Positions 52,096 to 56,989 of a stretch of DNA of 56,989 nt are shown here, piece by piece (positions within the stretch are counted from its first letter, which is position 1; every line of letters begins with the position of its first letter). The DNA is from an uncultured Parabacteroides sp. (GTDB lineage Bacteria > Bacteroidota > Bacteroidia > Bacteroidales > Tannerellaceae): assembly GCA_934725305.1 (NCBI GenBank), contig CAKVBA010000015.1, positions 1 through 56,989 of the forward strand. Direction: 5' to 3'. The translations under genes and the position numbers were made by a program. Under the pieces are notes generated by a model, which ran no database searches, was not told the DNA's origin, and saw only the letters and a program-made list of their open reading frames with translations.

Positions 52096-52941
52096 ATGGG
52101 AATTGTAATTGGTATTGATGTCGGTGGTAGCACAACGAAGATTGTTGGTATCACGAATGGAACGGTTCAGCATCCAATGTTTGTGAAGGCTACGGATCCT
52201 GTTACTTCATTGTTTGGTGCTTTTGGCAAGTATATTTATGATAATCGTATTGAACTGAGCAGTGTTGAGAAGGTAGTCTTGACCGGTGTGGGCAGTGCCT
52301 ACATAGAGAAGCCTTTGTATGGATTGCCCACGGTTAAGGTCGATGAGTTTATTGCCAACGGTCTGGGCGCTCAATATATGACAGGTTTGCAAGATTTGTT
52401 GGTGGTAAGTATGGGTACGGGAACCTCTTTTGTCAAGGTGACTCGTTCTGATATTGAGCATGTCGGAGGTCTGGGTATCGGCGGAGGAACTATCTTGGGG
52501 CTTTCCAAACTGTTGCTGAAGACACAGAACTTTCGTCAGATTACCACTTTGGCCGAGATGGGATCGCTGGATGATATCGATCTGCAGATCCGCGATATTA
52601 CACCGAATGCGCTGCCGGGTTTGCCATTGGATGTGACAGCTTCAATCTTTGGAAAGGCTGACGCAAATGCCCGTACGGAAGACATTGCTTTGGGCATCGT
52701 GCACATGGTGTTGCAGACAATCGGTCAGGGCGCAGTGTTTGCCTCACAGAATAGTGGAATTAAGGATATTGTGCTGATAGGCAATCTTACCCGCTTGCCT
52801 CAGTGTGCCGATATCTTTCCCCGTTTGGAAGAGATGTGCAATGTGCGTTTCCTGATTCCTGAGTATGCAGAGTATCGCACAGCCATCGGAACAGCACTCT
52901 GTTATTGCAGTCATCGAGATTGTTGCGAGGTAAAGCTATAA
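52096..52941 (+). CDS. Type II pantothenate kinase
   Basis: Phosphorylates pantothenate, the first step of CoA synthesis. The 281-residue protein is an ASKHA-fold kinase: phosphate 1 motif VIGIDVGGSTTKIVGI at the start, phosphate 2 LLVVSMGTGTSFVKV near residue 120, and IGGGTILGLSKLL. It matches the eukaryote-like type II (CoaW-like) group. It follows mutAB, which consume CoA thioesters, and precedes the cobalamin riboswitch. Assignment to PanK over other ASKHA kinases rests on the motif set and length. Confidence 0.82.
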   Translation: MGIVIGIDVGGSTTKIVGITNGTVQHPMFVKATDPVTSLFGAFGKYIYDNRIELSSVEKVVLTGVGSAYIEKPLYGLPTVKVDEFIANGLGAQYMTGLQDLLVVSMGTGTSFVKVTRSDIEHVGGLGIGGGTILGLSKLLLKTQNFRQITTLAEMGSLDDIDLQIRDITPNALPGLPLDVTASIFGKADANARTEDIALGIVHMVLQTIGQGAVFASQNSGIKDIVLIGNLTRLPQCADIFPRLEEMCNVRFLIPEYAEYRTAIGTALCYCSHRDCCEVKL

Positions 52942-52979
52942 TTTTATCGGAAAAAGAGATACCATTTCAAAACTTTATA

Positions 52980-52987
52980 TATCTTTG
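52980..52987 (+). promoter_or_regulatory. Predicted -7 box (TATCTTTG) for the riboswitch transcript
   Basis: Exact TAnnTTTG match ending five bases before the P1 stem of the riboswitch at 52992, so the transcript would begin almost exactly at the riboswitch. Confidence 0.65.
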
Positions 52988-52991
52988 TGAA

Positions 52992-53172
52992 AAGCTTTGT
53001 TCCGATTCCGCATTCGTGGAAAAGGATTAAAAGGGAATCGGGTGAAACTCCCGAACAGTCCCGCTGCTGTAAGCTTCGTGAAAGGGTTGAACACACAACT
53101 TAAGCCACTGTTTCTGTTGAGAGATGGGAAGGCGTTCAACACCGGAAGTAAGTCAGAAGACCTGCAAAGCTT
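52992..53172 (+). ncRNA. Cobalamin riboswitch
   Basis: P1: AAGCTTTG (52992-52999) with CAAAGCTT (53165-53172). Consensus blocks of the AdoCbl class follow in order: AAAAGGGAATCGGGTGAAAC, TCCCGAACAGTCCCGCTGCT, GCCACTG, GGGAAGGCG, and the B12-box-like AAGTCAGAAGACCTGC. Plus strand. B12 binding would be expected to repress the downstream transcript. The next gene downstream is a small outer-membrane barrel, not btuB. Confidence 0.93.
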
Positions 53173-53314
53173 GTTTGTTTCAACGGCTTCGAGGAAAGGC
53201 CGGAAGAGAACGAAAGGAGGCTTTGTAGCCATATTCCAATTATTCTTATCCATTCGCTTTCACTCTACGGCCGTCTTATGCGGATAATTATTTTGCCATA
53301 ATAATTAGGGATGG

Positions 53315-53368
53315 AAGCATGGAGAAAGCATACGGGATGAGCTCCGTAGTTAGCCCCATGCTTTTTTC
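53315..53368 (+). terminator. Terminator of the riboswitch expression platform
   Basis: AAGCATGG (53315) pairs with CCATGCTT (53356), with inner TACGG/CCGTA, and a T-tract follows. It lies 98 bp before the barrel gene. An inverted repeat AATTATT/AATAATT at about 53285-53305 may take part in the switch. Confidence 0.75.
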
Positions 53369-53464
53369 TTTGTATTTAGACATGTAGAGTAGTGGTTGCT
53401 ACTTGTGTATTTATAGAAAAGTACGTTTATTTGTAGCATAGAGTATTAATTAAATCAGTAAGGT

Positions 53465-54073
53465 ATGAAAAAGACAGTTAGTGTTGTGCTGATTGCAATA
53501 GTAGCATTGTTGATGACAGTGCCTGCTCAGGCTCAGCTGAGATTTGGAGTAAAGGGAGGTTTGAATATCTCTTCTGTTCATTTTGATTCCAAGCTTTTAG
53601 ATGCAGATAATGTGACAGGATTCCACGTCGGTCCGATGATTGAGTTTACCTTGCCTTTGGTAGGTGTAGGCATGGATGCTGCCGTCTTGTATTCTCAGAA
53701 AGGCTTAGAGGCCAATACGGGTATTTCCAAGACAACTATGAAGACCGACTATATTGATGTGCCGGTTAATTTGAAATGGAAATTTGGTCTGCCTATTGCA
53801 AAGATTTATCTGGCTGCCGGTCCTTATGTAGGCTTCCGTGTAGGTGGCGATAAGATCTGGGATATTCCTGGTTCTGTGGTTGAACAGGTAAAGGCAAAGA
53901 CATTCAGTGCCGGATTGAACATGGGTGCCGGTGTTGAATTGATCCGCCATTTACAGGTTGGCTTTACGTATGGATTGGGATTGACAGATAACTATAGTTT
54001 GCAGAAGGCCAATGTCTCAGAGGAAACAGGTAAGAACAGAGGCTGGTCGGTGACTGCTGTTATTTTGTTCTAA
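53465..54073 (+). CDS. Small porin-family outer-membrane beta-barrel protein
   Basis: The 202-residue protein has a signal peptide (LMTVPAQAQ) and the 8-strand PorT/OmpX-like pattern: LRFGVKGGLNISSVHF at the start, FHVGPMIEFTLPLVGVGMDA, DYIDVPVNLKWKFGLPIAKIYLAAGPYVGF, and GWSVTAVILF at the end. Such porin-family or PorT-like barrels bind unknown ligands. Its position after a cobalamin riboswitch suggests B12-linked expression, though a separate promoter in the 98-bp gap (TACGTTTA at about 53424) is possible. Confidence 0.8.
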   Translation: MKKTVSVVLIAIVALLMTVPAQAQLRFGVKGGLNISSVHFDSKLLDADNVTGFHVGPMIEFTLPLVGVGMDAAVLYSQKGLEANTGISKTTMKTDYIDVPVNLKWKFGLPIAKIYLAAGPYVGFRVGGDKIWDIPGSVVEQVKAKTFSAGLNMGAGVELIRHLQVGFTYGLGLTDNYSLQKANVSEETGKNRGWSVTAVILF

Positions 54074-54141
54074 GGAAAAGTGGCAGGTCTTATAGGGTTA
54101 CATCAAAATAGTAGTTTTGACTCTGCCTCTTCTTGTTATAC

Positions 54142-54202
54142 CTTCCGATGCTTTGGAAAAAGCTTGTTGCAATGGGCAAAAGTGGATCCTGAGCATCGGA
54201 AG
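54142..54202. other. 11-bp inverted repeat after the barrel gene
   Basis: CTTCCGATGCT at 54142-54152 and AGCATCGGAAG at 54192-54202, perfect, with about 39 bases between. No T-tract follows. The role is unknown: an mRNA 3' end or protein site is possible. Confidence 0.5.
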
Positions 54203-54210
54203 TCTTTGTT

Positions 54211-54333
54211 GGCAGTGTGTCATAATTGCAAACTGCTTCGTTGCTTTCGGAATTCGACCTCAGTCATTTACATCAGTAAACTCCTGTCGGCTTCATCCTC
54301 AGCGCCTTGCCTTTTGCTAATTCTGACGCCGCC
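54211..54333. repeat. MITE-like repeat, copy 2
   Basis: A 123-bp block matching 28208-28326: CATAATTGCAAACTGCTTCG, TTGCTTTCGGAATTCGACCT and CGCCTTGCCTTTTGCTAATT are shared, and the ends GGCAGTGTGTCATAATT and (reverse) GGCGGCGTCAGAATTAG are inverted. It lies directly upstream of priA and creates a false 16-codon extension of its frame. Confidence 0.65.
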
Positions 54334-54354
54334 TTTTTCTTATGCAATAAAAAT

Positions 54355-56817
54355 ATGAAATTTGCTGAAGTCATATTACCACTCCCGTTGGAGAACAGTT
54401 ATACCTATCGTATTCCTGAAGACTTAGAGAAATCTGTCATTCCGGGATGCCGTGTAATTGTCCATTTTGGGAAAAGGCGTTATTATACAGCCATTGTGAT
54501 AGAGGTGCATGAACGACATCCTGAATCAAACTATGAGATAAAAGATATTTATGCCTTGCTGGATGCTACGCCTATCTTACGCCGTCCTCAGCTTCGCTTT
54601 TGGCAATGGATTGCTTCCTATTATATCTGTAAATTGGGAGATGTTTATAAGACAGCTTTGCCTTCGGGGTTGAAGCTCGAAAGTGAAACCAATGTTATTT
54701 ATAATGCCGACTTTGAAACCGATGTCCCTTTGCGTCCGAACGAGCAGTCGGTATTGGATGCCTTCAGCGGTGTGTTGAAATTGACATTGTCGGAACTGGA
54801 GAAGAAGACAGGCTTGCGCAATGTGGTGCCAATTGTGGCATCACTGATGGCTCGCGGAGCCGTTGAAGTGTGTGAAGAGCTGAAACAGGGATTTGTCCCG
54901 AAGATGCAGACCTATATTTGTTTGGCTGATAATTACCGTGGCGAAGAGCAGTTGCATGAGGCATTCGATCTGTTGAAGCGTGCCAAGAAGCAGGAACACT
55001 TACTGTTGTCTTTCCTCGATTTGAGTCATGCCTTGAATCCGGTATTGGCCCGTGAATTGTCTAAAAAAGAGCTGTTGGAGCAGAGTAATACCGCCGCTTC
55101 GGTGTTGGAAGCTTTGGTAAAACGAGGTATATTAGAGAGCTATGAGAAGGAGGTGGGGCGTTTGCAGGTGCCGGTTTGTCGTCTGCAACCCATATTACCA
55201 TTATCCGAAGCCCAGCAGCAGGCTAGTGATGAGATACACAACTGCTTTAAGGAGAAAGAGGTGTGTCTGCTGCATGGCGTTACTTCGAGTGGCAAGACGG
55301 AGATTTATATTCATCTGATTGATGAGGTGTTGAAGTTGGGACATCAGGTGCTTTATCTGTTGCCCGAAATAGCTATTACGACTCAGATTACAGAGCGACT
55401 GGCCAAGCTCTTTGGCGATCGTTTGCTGGTCTATCATTCTAAATTCTCAGATAATGAACGGGTCGAGGTATGGAATCGGCTGTTGCATAGCCGGGAACCG
55501 ATGTTGGTCTTGGGCGTTCGCTCATCGTTGTTCTTGCCCTTTCATAATTTAGGTTTGGTTGTGGTGGATGAAGAGCATGAGACCTCCTATAAGCAACAAG
55601 ATCCGGCACCGCGTTATCATGCCCGCAATGCCGCTATTGTGTTGGCCAATATGCATGGGGCAAAGACATTGCTGGGTTCTGCGACACCCTCTATTGATTC
55701 CTATTTCAATGCGACGATCGGTAAATATGGATTGGTCAATCTAAAGACTCGTTATGGTGATTGTCTGATGCCCGAGATTATACCGGTCGATGTGAAAGAG
55801 CTGCGGCGGAAAAAGATTATGAAGGACACACTCTTTTCTCCACTGTTGGTCGAGAAGATGCAGCAAGCCTTGGAACGAGGCGAACAGGTGATACTGTTTC
55901 AGAACCGCAGAGGATTTGCTCCGGTTATGGAGTGTAAGAGTTGTGGTTGGGTGCCTCATTGCGTGAACTGTGATGTTAGTCTGACCTATCATAAGTATCA
56001 CAATGAGTTGGTTTGTCATTATTGTGGTTATAAAGTCTGGTTGCCTCCGACCTGTCCGGAGTGTCATTCGAAAGAAATACGTACGATGGGGTTTGGTACC
56101 GAGAAGGTGGAAGAGGAGATTGCCATGTTGTTCCCACAAGTCAAGGTGGAACGAATGGATTTGGATACAGCTCGTACTCGCACTGCGTATGAACGGATTA
56201 TCAATGATTTTGAAAGAGGTAAAACTCGTATCTTGATAGGGACACAGATGTTGTCGAAGGGTTTGGATTTTGGCAATGTGAGTGTGGTTGGTATTCTTAA
56301 TGCTGACAGCTTGATGAACTTTCCCGATTTCAGATCCCACGAGAGAGCTTTTCAGCTGATGGTGCAGGTGAGTGGGCGTGCCGGACGTCGTGACAAGCGG
56401 GGTTCGGTTATTTTGCAGACTTCTCAGCCTGAGCACCCATTGATACAAATGGTTTGTCGGTTGGGTTATACCGAGATGGTTAACCTGCAGTTGAGTGAGC
56501 GGAGTATGTTTCACTATCCTCCCTATTATCGCTTGATTGTATTGGTACTGCGTAGCCGCAATGAAAAGATACTTCAGGAGTTATCGGTCGAATATGCCAA
56601 CAAGCTGCGGACGCATTTGGGCGACCGTGTTTTAGGGCCGGTTGCGCCTCCTATCACACGTATTCAAGCCTTGCATATCCGTAAGATAGTGTTGAAGATA
56701 GAGGTGACAGCAGCCATTCAGCCTATTCGTAATTTATTGGATCAGGTGTATGCCGAGATGCAGTGCTATCAGCCCTTCAAGCAGTTGTTGGTACATTATG
56801 ATGTAGATCCGGCATAG
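54355..56817 (+). CDS. priA: Primosomal replication restart helicase PriA
   Basis: Restarts stalled forks by loading the replicative helicase. The 820-residue protein has the N-terminal 3'-DNA-binding domain (FAEVILPLPLENSYTYRIPE), a winged helix, the DEAH helicase core with Walker A LLHGVTSSGKTEIYIHLI near residue 315 and VVVDEEHETSYKQ, and the eight-cysteine zinc site inserted at about 530-570 (CKSCGWVPHCVNCDVSL, CHYCGY, CPEC). SGRAGRRDK near 685 is helicase motif VI. I start at the ATG at 54355; the frame extends to 54307 only through the repeat. Confidence 0.96.
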   Translation: MKFAEVILPLPLENSYTYRIPEDLEKSVIPGCRVIVHFGKRRYYTAIVIEVHERHPESNYEIKDIYALLDATPILRRPQLRFWQWIASYYICKLGDVYKTALPSGLKLESETNVIYNADFETDVPLRPNEQSVLDAFSGVLKLTLSELEKKTGLRNVVPIVASLMARGAVEVCEELKQGFVPKMQTYICLADNYRGEEQLHEAFDLLKRAKKQEHLLLSFLDLSHALNPVLARELSKKELLEQSNTAASVLEALVKRGILESYEKEVGRLQVPVCRLQPILPLSEAQQQASDEIHNCFKEKEVCLLHGVTSSGKTEIYIHLIDEVLKLGHQVLYLLPEIAITTQITERLAKLFGDRLLVYHSKFSDNERVEVWNRLLHSREPMLVLGVRSSLFLPFHNLGLVVVDEEHETSYKQQDPAPRYHARNAAIVLANMHGAKTLLGSATPSIDSYFNATIGKYGLVNLKTRYGDCLMPEIIPVDVKELRRKKIMKDTLFSPLLVEKMQQALERGEQVILFQNRRGFAPVMECKSCGWVPHCVNCDVSLTYHKYHNELVCHYCGYKVWLPPTCPECHSKEIRTMGFGTEKVEEEIAMLFPQVKVERMDLDTARTRTAYERIINDFERGKTRILIGTQMLSKGLDFGNVSVVGILNADSLMNFPDFRSHERAFQLMVQVSGRAGRRDKRGSVILQTSQPEHPLIQMVCRLGYTEMVNLQLSERSMFHYPPYYRLIVLVLRSRNEKILQELSVEYANKLRTHLGDRVLGPVAPPITRIQALHIRKIVLKIEVTAAIQPIRNLLDQVYAEMQCYQPFKQLLVHYDVDPA

Positions 56818-56989
56818 TCTCGAGGCTTTCAGCTTGTCAATCTATTGGCGGAAGTAGTGTTGTTAAATGGATTAGTGATTCCGTTGGGAAGGACTGGTAA
56901 AGCTGCTTTTGGGTGTCTTTTTGTAAATAAGGTTGACTCTTAGCAGCATCAACAAATGAAAGAAAAGCAGTACAATCGAGAACAAGAGC
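56818..56989. other. Noncoding right edge of the window
   Basis: 172 bp after priA with no supported gene or hairpin; the downstream gene, if any, lies outside the window. Confidence 0.6.

Noticed and set aside
52997..53287. 96-codon frame as a gene
   Set aside because: It lies entirely over the cobalamin riboswitch and its expression platform.

Overview
The window is bacterial and most likely from the order Bacteroidales. The evidence is a fused lpxC-fabZ gene, SusC-like TonB receptors with a carboxypeptidase-regulatory N-terminus, promoters of the TAnnTTTG (-7) type before many genes, few Shine-Dalgarno sites, and a methylmalonyl-CoA mutase pair. The gene set suits Parabacteroides or a close relative, but I hold the genus only loosely. 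The host DNA is of moderate GC; positions about 11,073 to 24,716 are clearly AT-richer.

Left host part (1-10.7 kb): a decaying unknown gene, an intergenic repeat, cdd (minus strand), a secreted glucosaminidase with LysM domains, purM-prfA-pyrF, the lipid A cluster lpxD-lpxC/fabZ-lpxA, a pRiA4b ORF-3-like protein and miaA.

Centre (11.07-24.72 kb): a 13.6-kb integrated element with a large serine recombinase at its left end. It splits a DUF486 membrane-protein gene that normally follows ttcA directly. The two host halves join in frame to a 123-residue protein. The element carries its own complete, diverged 123-residue DUF486 gene at its right end, on the same strand and directly downstream of the ttcA-promoter side. 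It therefore replaces the gene it breaks. Inside are a plasmid-like replication module (winged-helix Rep-like protein with 22-bp iterons), a DGQHR-domain protein, a large zinc-ribbon orphan, DUF3871, RadC, a catalytic-domain-only tyrosine recombinase, a J-domain mini-operon and a lipoprotein. I see no relaxase or conjugation genes. Ahead of the mini-operon lies a roughly 260-nt RNA with two mutually exclusive folds, one of which ends in an intrinsic terminator: a candidate attenuator or riboswitch.

Right host part (24.7-57 kb): ttcA, a DUF2007 protein, a P5C dehydrogenase, an HU/SPOR protein, a Pif1-like helicase with TPRs, an Oar-like TonB receptor, a minus-strand group (short-chain dehydrogenase-like protein with a zinc-finger tail, map, a lipoprotein), and an eroded peptide (RiPP-type) export locus: TPR regulator, DUF3244 protein, SPASM remnant, outer-membrane barrel, C39-peptidase ABC transporter and HlyD stub. 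Then come tRNA-Glu(CTC), mutA-mutB, a type II pantothenate kinase, a cobalamin riboswitch followed by a small outer-membrane barrel rather than btuB, and priA. mutAB need adenosylcobalamin and CoA thioesters, so the kinase (CoA supply) and B12 riboswitch next to them make metabolic sense.

Three dispersed intergenic repeat families lie in the host DNA: a 22-bp-period array (three loci), a 120-bp MITE-like element with terminal inverted repeats (two copies) and a GGGGCTGTGTCAAAA hairpin terminator (three copies).
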